Part shown: in pieces, positions 1 to 11,765 of the stretch
How the letters are laid out: every line of letters starts with the position of its first letter
Numbering within the stretch: position 1 is the first letter of the stretch
From: Trifolium pratense
Taxonomy: Eukaryota > Streptophyta > Magnoliopsida > Fabales > Fabaceae
NCBI RefSeq assembly: GCF_020283565.1
Contig: NC_060064.1
Location: forward strand, 19,674,337 to 19,738,336
Length of the DNA stretch: 64,000 bases
Reading direction: 5' to 3'
Notes under the pieces: model-generated
Databases searched by the model: none
What the model saw: only the letters and a program-made list of their open reading frames with translations
What the model was told of the DNA's origin: nothing
Program-made: the position numbers and the translations under genes

Positions 1-176
1 GGTTTCTTATTATATTCGCAATCATGATTTTGATCACAATAAACACACCTCTCCTTTAGCTTCTTTATATCTATCTCCCTGTATTTTTCCTCGAGTCTTG
101 ATCTCAATAATTGATATCGAAGAATGCCTATCTCTTCACTATCAATCAATACATTCTCATACCATATTCCTGTCAT
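1..176 (-). CDS. Partial retroelement internal ORF with Cys-rich motif
   Basis: Reading the minus strand from an ATG at 176 gives about 58 codons with no stop to the window edge. They include a charged helix-like stretch and a cysteine cluster (C-V-Y-C followed by D-Q-N-H-D-C) near the end. It lies just inside the primer-binding site and LTR of the element described next, so it is most likely the start of that element's internal coding region (gag-like). The Cys cluster resembles a zinc knuckle only loosely. No family is recognised and the ORF is cut by the window. Confidence 0.35.
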   Translation of the reverse strand, partial: MTGIWYENVLIDSEEIGILRYQLLRSRLEEKYREIDIKKLKERCVYCDQNHDCEYNKK

Positions 177-325
177 TACTACAAAACTCAAGGAAACTTT
201 TCAGTAGCAAAACACAATGAAATAAACATGAAGTGTAAAAGTTTTTTTTATATACAAACTAAAATAAAAATAACAGAAAAAAAATCCTATATACAATAAA
301 TTGTTTAGTCAAAATTAATCAACAA

Positions 326-343
326 TCCCCGGCAACGGCGCCA
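326..343 (-). other. Retrotransposon primer-binding site
   Basis: On the minus strand this 18-mer begins TGGCGCCGTTGCCGG and lies 6 bases inside the inner end of the LTR. The TGGCGCCGTTGCCGGGGA type of site is common at this position in plant Ty3/gypsy elements. I believe it pairs with a tRNA-Arg 3' end, but the tRNA identity is from memory. Confidence 0.7.
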
Positions 344-349
344 AAAACT

Positions 350-1580
350 TGATGACAATTTTAGCAAGTGTACTAAATTCGTCGTTAAGTAATAAAATTT
401 ATAAGATTCGTATCCACAGGGATTGTTCTTATTTCAACGAAACAATTCAATGAATTTAGGATTAATAAATAAATTGCAAAGGGGGGTTTTCAGATTGATT
501 TGTAGTAACAATGACAATAATTAAAATTGCAAGAAAGTTGAAACGTAAACTTTTATGAGAGAAAGACGATTAGGAATTATTTTGAATCATCTCTTTGTCC
601 CTATCTGGTACTCTAGGTTCTAGCCATCAACAATGAAATTCTTATAATTACGATAATTTAACAAAATAGACCGAGTCCAATTCCTTGGCTCATCGATCCT
701 GTTTATCTAATATAGCACCCTAATTCCTTAGGTGAAACTAATATTATCAAAAGCATGAATGGCCGTTAAATTCTTAATCATACCAACTAATTCTTTATTC
801 CTAAAGCAATTACGATTGGCAAACAATTAATCTAGTTCCAGTATAAACCCTAGGGTCAATAGTGATTTATAACTTAAAATCAATTCGAAAGTGATCAATT
901 AACGAAAAGCAATAAACACAAAATTAACTGAATAATTATAAGTTTTCATTGAATAAACTAGAACACGTAGTTACATGGTTCAGATAGTTTTAAAGAGAAT
1001 CATCTATAATTCCTAATCTAATGAGATTAGTTACTCATAATAATAATTGACATAACAAAAGAGTTAAAAAAATTATACATGAATAACCGATGAAGACCGC
1101 GACGGCGAAACCCTAGAATAGTCTTCTTCTCTTTTGCTGCCGGCACGTATCTCTCTATCCAAGAAGTGTTAATCCCCTTTTGATTTTTTTGTCATATATG
1201 TATATAGGCTTTAGCAATAAAGCAGATCAAGCCTCTCCTTTTGACACATCACGTCCTTATTCATGCATATCAAAACAATTTGTTCTTTTAATGACGTGTC
1301 AACGCACCATAGGCAGATTGCATGGCTGGTCATATGCATGTGCAGCAGCAAATCGTGCCCCTATGTGATCCTTGTAGCAGCGCGAGAAAAACAGGGGCGA
1401 GAATCAGCTCAAATTCTTGAAATTCTTCTGAGTTATTTTTCTCCTTTGGTCTTTATCTTCAACTCTTTTAAGGTGTCAATTTCTTCAAATATTCTTCTTT
1501 TTGATCATGTAAAACTCCTTAAAACTATCTAAAAAGCATTAAAATTACAATTAAAAATAACAAATGACCGAATGTCATCA
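350..1580 (-). mobile_element. LTR of a Ty3/gypsy-like retrotransposon (5' LTR, element runs off left edge)
   Basis: The sequence starts TGATGACA and ends TGTCATCA, so the LTR has 8-bp perfect inverted termini, and it is 1231 bp long. The PBS just inside it and the orientation of that PBS make this the 5' LTR of an element transcribed leftwards. The second LTR and the left target-site duplication are outside the window, so the element's age cannot be read. Short ORFs on either strand inside it show no protein similarity I recognise. Confidence 0.75.
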
Positions 1581-1994
1581 GATCTGTTTAGTGAAATTTC
1601 TTGTTTTATTATTTTTACCAAATAGAGAATTCTTATTCATCATGGATCTTAATTTGTTCCCCTTTAGTTTTTTGAACAAATTCCCCTTTAGTTAATTCCC
1701 CATGTCAATTGCAATCCTAAGCAGACAAATATTTATGTATAAAATTTATGAAATCAATTGCAAATAGAGTAGGAGTTGAGTTTATCAATCAATTGGACAC
1801 ATTATCTACAATATATAAAAAGAAGATACATATGAAATCACTAATTTGCCCCTACTTCATTTTTTGACACATAATCATTTTCAAGGGTATTTTGTGTCTT
1901 TATTAAAAAAATTAGTAGAAAAATGCTAAAACATTTCTAAGCAGGATTCGAGCACTTAACCTTTTAGTTACATTTTTTATTATATTTACCACTA

Positions 1995-2380
1995 AATGCC
2001 CAATTGTAACCACAAAACTCCACTTTATTTGTTACTTCTCCCACGATTTTTTTCTTTTTATCTAAAAATCCAATTTTTTGTATGTAACCCAAATTCAAAT
2101 TAAATTACCTCACTTTATATCTACAATAAATGAAAAGAAGATGCATATGAAATCACCAATTTGCCCCTTTTTCATTTTTTGAGACATAATCATTTTCAAG
2201 GGTGATTTCATATGTATTTTCTTTTCATATATTGTAAATTTTTGGAACCAATATGAGTTAAATGTCCAATTGTAATCACAAAACACCACTTTATTTGTTA
2301 CTTCTCCCACAATTTTTTTCTTTTTATCTAAAACTCCAATTTTTTGTATGTAACCCAAATTCAAATTACCTCACTTTATA
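1995..2380 (+). repeat. Direct repeat pair of about 120 bp
   Basis: The sequence at 1995-2119 recurs at 2262-2380 with few differences; both copies end with the same CCTCACTTTATAT. The second copy lacks a small TAAA insertion seen in the first. The pair brackets the second Helitron-like 5' end, suggesting local duplication of a terminal segment. Confidence 0.8.
2122..2236. repeat. Inverted repeat with 36-bp arms
   Basis: The arm at 2122-2157 is the near-perfect reverse complement (about 32 of 36) of 2201-2236, with about 43 bases between. Each arm is a Helitron-like 5' terminal sequence, so two termini stand head to head. Transcripts could fold into a long hairpin. Confidence 0.75.
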
Positions 2381-2739
2381 TAAATTTAATTTTTTTATTA
2401 AACAAAAATCAATTAGCTGGGCATCGATATATCCTATACAATCTACTATATAGGCTGTATTAATTTTGTTTTAATTACTAAATTTAAAACATTTCTTTAC
2501 CTTACAAAAAAATAAAATAAATAACATATAGAAATCCACATAAAATTAATAATTATGATCGATGAATGAATATAATGACACATCTACAATATATGAAAAG
2601 AAGATACTTTTTTTTTTAAGGAAAAAAGAAGATACATATGAAATCACCAATTTTCCTCTTTTTTCATTTTTTGACACATAATTATTTTCAAGGGTATTTT
2701 GTGTCATATTTGAGGTGGTTTCCTGATTTTAAATAATTT

Positions 2740-3437
2740 ATGTTGGACCTAAATTTATACTCAGATATTAATGGGAGAACCTATTGTTTTTCTGATTTCT
2801 ACGAGATTTATATTTTTAATCATATATTAATAAAGTTGTTCATTCTTCATAATTTCTACATGACATATATTTATACTCATATATTAATACAAGGATCTAA
2901 TTTTTTGTGGGATTTATGCGAGACCTATGTTTTTACTCTTATTAATGAAGTTGTCAGTTTTTACTATTTTTTGTGAGACCTATATTTATACTCATATATT
3001 AATACGAAAATCTACTATTTTTTGTGATTCTCAAAGAACTTGTGTTTTTACTAATATATTATGTTGTCTATTTTTTTTAATAATTTTACGGGCTATATTC
3101 ATATTAATACGGGAACCTCTTTTTTTTGTTATATCTCCGGGCCTTATATTTTTGCTCCTATATTAATAAAGTTGTTTTTTTTTTTTTATAATTATACGAG
3201 TTATACTCATATATTTATACGGAGACATAATCTTTTGTGTGAATTGTGAGTGACCTATATTTATCCTCTTATTAATAAGGTTTCCTGATCTTTAATAATT
3301 TATGTAGAACCTAACTTTATACTCATATTTAATACGGTGACCTAATTATTTTGATGATTGTTGTGAGACATATATTTTCACTAACATATTAATAAGATCG
3401 CCTATTTTTTAATAATTTTTACGGGACTATATTCATA

Positions 3438-3472
<35 letters not shown>

Positions 3473-4510
3473 CAAAGGACCTAAGAAAACTAGATATATG
3501 TGAAAATCCCCTACTTAATAATTTGACACATCATCACTTTCATGGGTATTTTGTGTCATATTTGAAAGTTAGTAAATAATTTCAATATTTTAAAATTTTT
3601 CTTGAGATGGTTAATTCCTTTTTAATATTTTACTCCTTTTGATTTTTTATAAGTGTTCAGTTAGAATGATAACACTAAATTAAGAAAGTGAATTTTTGCA
3701 CATTATCTTCCTATTATACCCTCATCTTAATTCACCAATAAATACATATTTTTTGCACTTTTCCAAATAAATTTTAGTTTTCAAATTTTTACTATTTTTT
3801 TAGAGCTATATTTATAATCATATATTAGTACGAGAACCTAATCTTTTGTGTGATTTCTGGGAACCTATGTGTTTTTTTTTTGGGTACATGGGATTATGGG
3901 AACCTATGTGTTTTACTCATATTAATAAGTTTGTCCATCTTTTATAACATTTGCGGGACCTATATTTATTTATTTTTTTTGAAACAAAAACTTTATTATA
4001 AAAGAGAAACAAAAACCTCATCCAGATCTTATATCGTTTTGGATAAAGAGGGCTATTTGAGGGGGTACATTAGATAAACTTTCATGGGTATTTTGTGTAT
4101 ATATTATAGGGTTATATTTATACTCATATATTAATATGAAAACTTTTTTGTTGGTGTGGTTTCTACGGGACTTATACTTTTAATTATATATATTAATTAA
4201 GTTGTTTGTAACAAAAATAAAATAAAAATTAAGTTGTCTATTTTTTTTATTTTACAAATTTACAGATTATACTCATATTTAATACGGTGACCTAATTATT
4301 TTGATGATTGTTGTGAGACCTATATTTTCACATACGATTGCCTATTTTTTAATAATTTTTACGTGACTATATTTATACTCATATATTAATACATTGACAT
4401 AAGTTTTTTGGTGATTTTTACAAGACCTATGTTTTTACTAATATATTAATAAGGTAGCCTATTTTTTTTCATAATTTTTACATTATCTATATTTATATTC
4501 CTATGGAGAC
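2740..4510 (+). repeat. Degenerate tandem array of ACCTATATTTATACTCATAT-type units
   Basis: A phrase of the form GAGACCTATATTTATACTC, then ATATTAATA, then a T-rich stretch with TTTTTTGTG, recurs more than ten times with many changes. It reappears roughly every 55-110 bases; part of the array (near 3320-3440) is almost repeated at 4280-4390. The apparent ORFs here are by-products of the low-complexity sequence. The array sits inside the Helitron-derived block. Confidence 0.7.
3441..3471. repeat. AT microsatellite
   Basis: About 15 uninterrupted AT dinucleotides within the degenerate array. Confidence 0.95.
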
Positions 4511-5199
4511 CTAAAGTAGCAAAAGCAATATAAACTTTTCAAAGATTGATTTTGTTTCGGTACATACTTTTCCAAGATTTTATAAGAACATCTTTCGGCG
4601 TAACCTCCCATTATCGTAGACTTAATTAGAATCACATAAATGGATTAGTAGATACAAGATATATTTCTAATAACGACAATGACCAAGACCTCAAAAGTTT
4701 TGGTACAATACTATTCAACTATAAGAAAATAGTTTTCCTTTATAAATTGTTAATATTTTTTAGGAATTAAATTGAGTATTTAGTCTTTTGTTTTAGAAAA
4801 TTAGGAGAAATAATTAAATTTAATATATGCTTTTAGTCTCTCCAATTTTGAGTTTGGGTAGTTTGTGGTGATAAGAATGGTCATGGTGGTTGATTTTGAT
4901 TTTGCTTAATTTATAAATATGCTCTTTCATATTAATTTCCTGATAAGTACCTTGGTACACGTACGGCATGCTTTACCTACAATTTTGATAAACTATACTA
5001 TAAAGTTGTTAAATAAATTCCATAATCTTTGAACATTGATTATACTATGTTATACTAAAGTTTTGTGTGATAATTTTACCATTGTTCTTTTTCTATTTTT
5101 TTTTACCAAATATTATATCCCTTCTATTTTATTTTTATATTTTAATCTACTTTCCAATAAATTTCATCTTACCAAATGAGGAGCGGCAACGTCGCGACT

Positions 5200-5228
5200 C
5201 CCGTGCGGACGCACGGGTGTCATGCTAG
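5200..5228 (+). other. Helitron 3' terminus: hairpin plus CTAG
   Basis: The stem CCCGTGCG (5200-5207) pairs perfectly with CGCACGGG (5210-5217) across a GA loop. Seven bases later comes CTAG (5225-5228), followed by T. This matches the palindrome-plus-CTRR end of plant Helitrons. Confidence 0.85.
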
Positions 5229-7194
5229 TTAGCTTATAAATTATGAAAAACAAGTATATCTGAATCATGATATATGGATATATTAAATCATTTTACGGTT
5301 TTATTGTAGAAAATTCTTTGAATTAAATTGAGTTGCTGGCCGTCTATAATACTTTTTTTAAACGGTGGCAGTTTATAATACTAAACTCAAATTGTTAGGT
5401 CGGATGTTATGATTAGGGTTTCAACTACCTTACTTGTGTATGTGAACATATGATGACTTTGTTAGTTCGTTTATGTATAAAAAAAATTGAGTTGCTGGCC
5501 AGACATTGGTGCACAAAAAAATCTATAGTAATTATCTTTGATGGGTATGAATAAGAAGGTCGTTGTGTAGTTTCGATTGTGCACTTGAGATCGGTATGAC
5601 AAAGCATCCCTTCATCGTTATTTTTAGGACTTTGTTTTGTTAGGAAAGAATGAAAGGAAAAAAAACAGAAAAAAGAGTATACCAATACAAACAATGTTTT
5701 TCACCACATCACCCCACTTTCTTGACATGACATGGTAAAATGATCGTTATTTATTAGACGATCGTATAAAACTATTTTACACAGTCAGTGCATATCAATT
5801 AAACTCCAATACAATATACATCGGAGTAGTTGTTGATGATAAAAATTCTAAAATATAAATATTATATATTGGGAAACCACTGTTATCCCCTGTTTTAGAT
5901 TATTCTATTTTCTTTAAGCTTAAGAAATTTGTAGCCCTCAATATATATCAACTATTTAAATATCGAGAAATATTTAAATGGACATATTACCCTTAGAGGA
6001 GAATGTGTATCTATTGTACAAACACATTGTATCTTCTGCAATAATGCGTGTCTATGATACAAACACAATGCACTTACATGGTGGATGCTTATTTTGCCTT
6101 CTACAACAATGTGTGTCATTGATACAATCACACTACACTTAAACAAGGGATGGATGATTCATTTTAGCTTTATGTAAAAGTGTATGTCTATCATAACTCA
6201 ACCGACGATTGATTTACATTACAACAAGTATTTATTAAAAGATAGTAAAGTAGAATTTTAACTTAACTCGCCGTCAACAGACGCAATGCACTTATACAGA
6301 GAATGGTAGTTTTAACTTCTAGGAATATATGTGTCAATGATATAAACACATTAAACTTATTATAATCAAGATCAATTTAATTTGGGGATAAAGAACAATT
6401 ATTATTTTTTAAGTATAGGTATGGAGACCAGACCAATACAATTCATATATACCCTACTCAATTCCTACCATATCCATCCCTAATGGTGTTTGGTGTGAAT
6501 TTTGAACTAATTCATATTTATGAGTTTAATTAACACTTATATATTATATGAACCTTGGATAAACTAGGAAACTCAAAAGCTTTGTCAGCAAATAATCTGA
6601 TTGGGGTTTGGTAAGATAAGATTATCTACGTTCTCTCAAATTAAGATTTTAATATTACTAGCTTGCTCATCATCTACGGTCTTCTTCTATTAATAAACAG
6701 ACACATATCTAATCTTTTGTTATCTCCACGTACACTACCAACATCTAGAGTGATAGTATTTATTAATTGTTATCTACCCTAGCTATAGCTTTTTCTTTCA
6801 GAAAAAGCATTATTATAAATTTATTTACTAAAATTGAAAAGTACCCTTATAATCTAAATTTAACTTATCAAAAATCCGTTGTTGTATTATTAGGGCTGAT
6901 TCTTACTTATGAGGAGGAGGAGGGTCTGGAAATGAAAAAAGTGGCCATCAGTTTTTTTATTGGGATTTCTTTACATTGTACTTGTTTGAGTAGATTTAGA
7001 TAAGTGAGAAAAATTAAAAAGAGAAAAAATGGTATAGAAATGAAGTATTTTTATTGTTTAGAAAGAGAGCAGAAAATAATGAGAGATCAAGAGATATAAT
7101 GTATGGTAACTATCCAATAAAATATCTCTCTGTAAGAGGTAAGATTTGTGACAGAAAGAAGTTAACATTTGTAATTTTCCAATATTGTGCTTAG
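5229..7194. other. Intergenic, no gene; contains a degenerate tandem repeat at 6003-6345
   Basis: No credible coding region on either strand. Between about 6003 and 6345 a unit of roughly 60-75 bases containing TGTGTCTATGATACAAACAC-like and GCACTTACA-like phrases recurs four or five times with divergence. The rest is AT-rich, without recognisable structure. Confidence 0.6.
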
Positions 7195-7345
7195 GGGGTG
7201 CTTGTTGTGTGGTTTGATTTGGTTTTGAGCATAAAAGTTATTCTAACCGCGAGATAAAAATGCATGTGGTTCGGTTTGATTCGGTTGATTTTAAAAAAAT
7301 CATTCAAACCAAATCAATGCATCTTAGATTGGTTCGGTTGCGATT
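7195..7345. repeat. GGTTCGGTTTG-type repeat with internal palindrome
   Basis: GGTTTGATTTGG and GGTTCGGTTTGATTCGG occur with their approximate reverse complement ending in ATCAATGCAT, giving an imperfect palindrome at about 7259-7321. This vocabulary is typical of hAT-like non-autonomous plant elements and also appears at 55.2-55.34 kb and 56.6-57.6 kb. Confidence 0.5.
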
Positions 7346-7394
7346 TACATCATAACAAGTTCCTAATTTTGGAAATTGAGAAACCGCGAGCTTC

Positions 7395-7398
<4 letters not shown>

Positions 7399-7430
<32 letters not shown>
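7399..7430. repeat. AT microsatellite
   Basis: Sixteen AT dinucleotides, ending in a T run. Confidence 0.95.
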
Positions 7431-7433
<3 letters not shown>

Positions 7434-9540
7434 TACGCAAGCAAACTCAAGGCTTTTCATTCATAATAATAATAATAGTAATACAACTCGGAATAAAATC
7501 AAAAGTAATTATACTTAATTTTAAGGACGAAGAAGAATTCAAACAAGATGATTTCGTTGAAATTATGGCGTATATTTATCTATACAATTGTTTTCATCAT
7601 TTCATGTAAGATTTTTGTGATATACCCATCAACAGTTCCTTTTTTCATATATGGATGCTTACTGGATTATGAATATGATATTGATATTTATTATTTTATT
7701 CTTTTTGACTTTCACCACCAGCTGATCAAGTGATTCAAGTCTCTTTCCAATCACAGTTGTTGGGATCGAACCGTTTTCCCTACCAAGTTCATTATTTATT
7801 AGTTTATTCGTCACATTGCAAAATAAATAATAGTGTCACATTTAATTTTCAGAATTAATGTCACTTTTAAATGTGTCAATCATTATAAGACAAACGAATA
7901 TTCTGAAATTAATTTCAAAAAAATATTTTAGTAATTAAAATTTTTTAAAAAATATCTGTTTTTTATCTCTAAGATTCCATATGTAAGCTACTTCGAAAAT
8001 TAACACTAAAGATGCTGACTTATTTGGGTCTTTCCAATAATGCTGTATTCCTAATGGGTTTCATGAACAAAGTAACAAAAATAAAATACTATCAAAAACA
8101 TGCACATCGTCATTGGAATTAATTTTTCTGACGTAAGTCATTGGAATTAATTAAGTGGTGCAAATCCTACACGGCAAACATATATACAAAGTGGTAGTTC
8201 ATTATATTAAAAAAGCTATGATGCTGAAAGCCATTTTGTTTTCCTTAACCTATAATTTTTTTTGCTTTTTCCTTGATCATGATGTTAATTAAGACATTAG
8301 TAAATTTAATAATGATCACTACTATGCTTACTCTTAACCTCAGCCACAAATAACTCTCATGTTGTTTTGCTTATTTGTGTTACTTAATTTTTTTGGTAAA
8401 TTATTGTGTTACTTTATCTATAATGAAAAGATACTATTACAATTTCTTTAAGGCAATAATAACTGAGGGACTTGACACAAATATAAAAGTTTTGGACATG
8501 AGTTGTTTAGAATCACGGTCAGATTCATTTTAATCAATTCATCCAATACACGTTTTGGACTAGGTACATTATGTGCTTGCTTTATTGTTACTATATTATA
8601 ATTGCAATTGCATTATTGTTTGTTTTGGTGTATTGACAAAAAAGGTTCCGTAGAGGGCGCATATTCATCTCTTTAATTTTGGTTCAAATAGTGTCAAATG
8701 ATAATGGCATAACTTTTTATAGATATAAGAAAGTTACAAGAGTTTAGGGTCTAGGGATCATTAGAGTTGGAAAAAATCTCAAGACTTGTGTGTACAAAAA
8801 CTTGGATATTATCCAATATATTTAGAACCTTCATATAGGAAATAAAATTTAAACTCACTTTTATAAGGTATGAGTAACATTTTGACCAACTTAAGTTAAG
8901 ACAAGACAAATATGCATTAATTGTCAATTTTTCATTTTAATTCTCTAAAAAAAAGTGGATATTTGTGGGTCAACAAAGGTAGGATAGCAAAACGGGTTGG
9001 TCAGCTTTCATTTAGGTCTGTTACGCTTTTAATCCGTCAAAAACGAGGGTTGGATAGACTGACCTAGGTATTTAAATTTAAAATATCACTTGTCTCGTCT
9101 TTTGATACTGTCAAATAATTTTATGTTTTTATTCACATTAATCGTAAAATTTCATAATATATATCTTGCTATTTATCACAAAAAAATATTTAAAATTATT
9201 CGCATGATTAGTCGATGTTATTACCAAAAATCTCTACAACAACATAATTAATAGTATTGAACTAATTTGTACCAAAAAAAATAGTATTGAACTAATAATT
9301 TGGTGTTGAACTAACTCATACAAGGAAGGACACTAGCCAAATGGCCATACCTAAAAAGGCACGTGCAAAAAGAAGGGGAGCCTAAGGTTCATATTTAATG
9401 TCCAAAGGTCATGTTTATATCATGGTCAATTGGTCATGGCTACTTGCAACATATTATAGTTGACAAAAAAAGAGACGTTTGCTGATCCCGATTATTTGAC
9501 AAGATAAAATTAATAAGAGCTTTGATAACTTTTTCTTCTC
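7431..9540. other. Intergenic, nothing recognised
   Basis: AT-rich sequence with no ORF of coding character and no repeat that I could match elsewhere in the window. Confidence 0.6.
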
Positions 9541-9745
9541 AAAATTGTTGGAATACGTTACGATAAATGTGAGATGAGTTAAGTTTCACATTATTTAGAA
9601 AAGTTGAGCTTGAACACTTTATAAATGAGAAAACCTATAAATCTAATGTCATAAGGTCTTGGGTTAATATATGGTGTCCACAATCCGCGGTTACCCTTTC
9701 GTAACCCAACAAAATATTTGTTAGTTAGATGTTTATTGTAGATCA
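9541..9745 (+). mobile_element. LTR-like remnant (legume dispersed repeat)
   Basis: The order of phrases (GTGAGATGAGTTAAGTTTCAC, GAAAAGTTGAGCTTGAAC, TTTATAAATGAGA, GGTCTTGGGTTAATATATGGTGTCC) resembles the U3/TATA part of LTR elements that I associate with legume genomes. A relative of the same promoter-like layout occurs at 45.64-45.79 kb. No coding part is attached. Classification is from memory of the pattern. Confidence 0.4.
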
Positions 9746-10270
9746 AATGTATCATCATATTGACATGAATTTTAGAAGTGGACAAGACTCAAGAGTTTTT
9801 TTTTTTGGGATTAAGACTCAAGAGTTTTAATTAATGCGCAAAGTAGTGTTATATTTATGGATTTATTTGGACTAAGCGTTTAAGGATTAGGTTTTTCCTT
9901 GAGCTCAACAAGGCCTCAAATTTTCCATCTATGGATGCTCTTGGTTTCTAACAGGCATAAGAAAGTGAATAGAAGATTAGTTGTCATTATCATTATGTAT
10001 TGAAGTGTTCGTCAAAACAACTTTAATTTCATAGTAACAAAAATATTTGGAAAGCTTGATCTTTTACTTGTCAAAAATTGTAGTAGATGTTTATTTTCTA
10101 CCTATTTTGGAAAAATATACGTGTTGATTTTGAATTAGACTCTAATAGAGTTGTTAGTCACTTGCATAAATATTTGTGTAGATGTTTGTTTTCTACCTAT
10201 TTTGGAAACTATATATCATGTTAAATTTGATAAACAAATCAATAATATAACTTATGAGTTTAATTTGTAC
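9746..10270. other. Intergenic, nothing recognised
   Basis: Only an imperfect repeat of a TAGATGTTTATTTTCTACCT phrase at about 10084 and 10179 stands out. Confidence 0.5.
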
Positions 10271-10277
10271 GAATGTT

Positions 10278-10572
10278 ACATATCATGTGTTTTTAAACAT
10301 CATATATAATGTGTTGGTATATTATTGAATGCATGTGTAAAATAACATTACACTAACGGTGTATATAAATTAAATTCATAACGAGTTTAATTTGTATGTA
10401 CTGTCAGTGTAAATTTTTTTTACACATGCATCCAATGATGTGTTGTCACATTATTTAATGAATGTGACACATCATATGTTTTTAAACACCATACATAATA
10501 TGTTGGTATATTATTGGACGCATGTGTAAAATATTATTACACTAACAGTGTATATAAATTAAATTCATAACG
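10278..10572. repeat. Dispersed repeat, two direct copies flanking an inverted part
   Basis: The segment 10278-10382 (ATCATGTGTTTTTAAACA, GTTGGTATATTATTG, CATGTGTAAAATAA, GTGTATATAAATTAAATTCA) recurs at about 10466-10572. Between them lies a partly reverse-complementary segment (AGTTTAATTTGTATGTACTG, TTTACACATGCATCCAATGA). A third diverged copy sits at 52415-52490. The arrangement suggests a small TIR element that has duplicated locally. Confidence 0.6.
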
Positions 10573-10990
10573 TATATATGTTCTTGCACATACAACCACA
10601 TATTTAACTAGTATCTATATTTTCATCGTTATTCTAATCTGTGCTAAACTCATTATTATAAAAAGAAAGGGTATTTGTCAAATTGTTTCTGTGAGTATAG
10701 CTCAGTTTATACGAACATTAGATTATCTAATATGTATGTTAAGATTATCCTTTCGTGAAAACAACATCTATATATGAACTAAAAACGATTTATATATAAA
10801 TGGATTTCAGTGTCACCCTTTTTAAATTAAGAGACCGTATTATTTTGCAAGTATCAATTATTTATTCATATTTTTAATCGTCAACTAAATTTAAATGGAC
10901 TAATTAGTAAATTTTGTTCTTTAAAAGAAGGAAAACATGAATTAAAAAAGAAGAAGGAAAACAATAAAACAAGTGTTTTTTCTTTTTTAT

Positions 10991-11155
10991 AATCCTCTGG
11001 TTCTTAGGATAAATTGGTCATAGTAATCCAGAGTTCGGCCGCGAGATAAGTAAAGTTTGGCAAAGAAATTGTTCCACCCAGAAATCAAACCAGGGTTCTC
11101 CCAAAATCTGTCATTTTTGGTGAAGCTCGTTAACTACTTGAGCCCAATAACTTGG
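10991..11155 (-). mobile_element. tRNA-derived SINE, copy A
   Basis: On the minus strand an A-box-like GGGCTCAAGTAGTTAACGAG is followed at tRNA-like spacing by a B-box-like GGTTTGATTTC. A conserved body then includes CTTACTTATCTCGC and GAACTCTGGATTACTATGACC, ending near an A-rich tract. Two relatives of the body occur at 36068-36166 and 51461-51616, so this is a family. The element lies next to a LINE fragment, but that may be coincidence. Confidence 0.6.
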
Positions 11156-11258
11156 TTAGTATTTGTTTTATATTGGGCTTTGTTCTTTAAATGCACGTGT
11201 CCAATGTCTGAGTTGCAAAGGGATATGATCTTGAGACTATTTTTTGGCTACCATTGAG

Positions 11259-11760
11259 TTTGGAAATGTTGAAAAGTGGTCGTCTGGTTCTCTTGAAATC
11301 TACTATTTTTGTAATTCCAATTTACTATATTTCATTCTTCAAGGCTCTGACATGTATTATCTCTAAAATTCAGTCTCTATTTAAATCTTTTCTTTGGGGG
11401 GAGTGAGAAGGCTCGTAAAATTCAGTGTTAAATGGGACAAAGTGTTTTTAGAGAAAACTGAAGGTGGTCTTGGGTGAGGCGTATTAAAGAGTTTAATATC
11501 TCTTTACTTAGGGGTGTGGAGGTTAAATATCGATTCACGTGGAATTTGGTATAACATCTTAGATAAAAGATATAATTTGACTTTAAATGAGGGTGTGTGT
11601 AGTTGTCATTCGCGCTCATAACATGTGTTGTCGACAAGAGATGGAGGGGGTTCTTGAAGGAAAACTGAAAGGTGGTTCGTGAATAATGTGTATTATGTGG
11701 CGGATGATGGGGAAAATACATTACTTTTAGAGATCCTTGGTTGGAGGGAGGGACACCAAA
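11259..11760 (+). mobile_element. LINE (L1-like) reverse transcriptase 3' fragment, degenerate
   Basis: Translation in shifting frames gives phrases typical of the end of plant L1-type reverse transcriptase: G-R-L-V-L-L-K-S, I-Y-Y-I-S-F-F-K-A, S-K-I-Q-S-L-F-K-S-F-L-W-G, then W-D-K-V and E-K-T-E-G-G-L-G. Further on come R-W-F-V-N-N-V-Y-Y-V and F-R-D-P-W-L-E-G. Several frameshifts and stops make it non-functional. Only this 0.5 kb part of the ORF2 region is present. Confidence 0.75.
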
Positions 11761-11765
11761 AAAGT

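Larger units (their letters stand above)
1805..5228 (+). mobile_element. Helitron-derived block (repeated 5' ends, one clear 3' end)
   Basis: Three near-copies of a Helitron-like 5' terminus (A followed by TCTACAAT, then an ATG-poor AAAAGAAGATACATATGAAA tract) start at 1805, 2120 and 2583. The block ends at 5228 with an 8-bp GC hairpin followed by CTAG and then T, the standard Helitron 3' signature of insertion between A and T. No Rep or helicase coding sequence is visible, so it is non-autonomous. It probably represents several elements nested or captured in series rather than one 3.4 kb transposon. The outermost 5' boundary is the weakest part of this call. Confidence 0.6.

Noticed and set aside
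10690..10745. tRNA-like head GAGTATAGCTCAGTTTATACG
   Set aside because: An A-box-like start is visible but no acceptable B box or cloverleaf follows, so neither a tRNA gene nor a clear SINE is supported.
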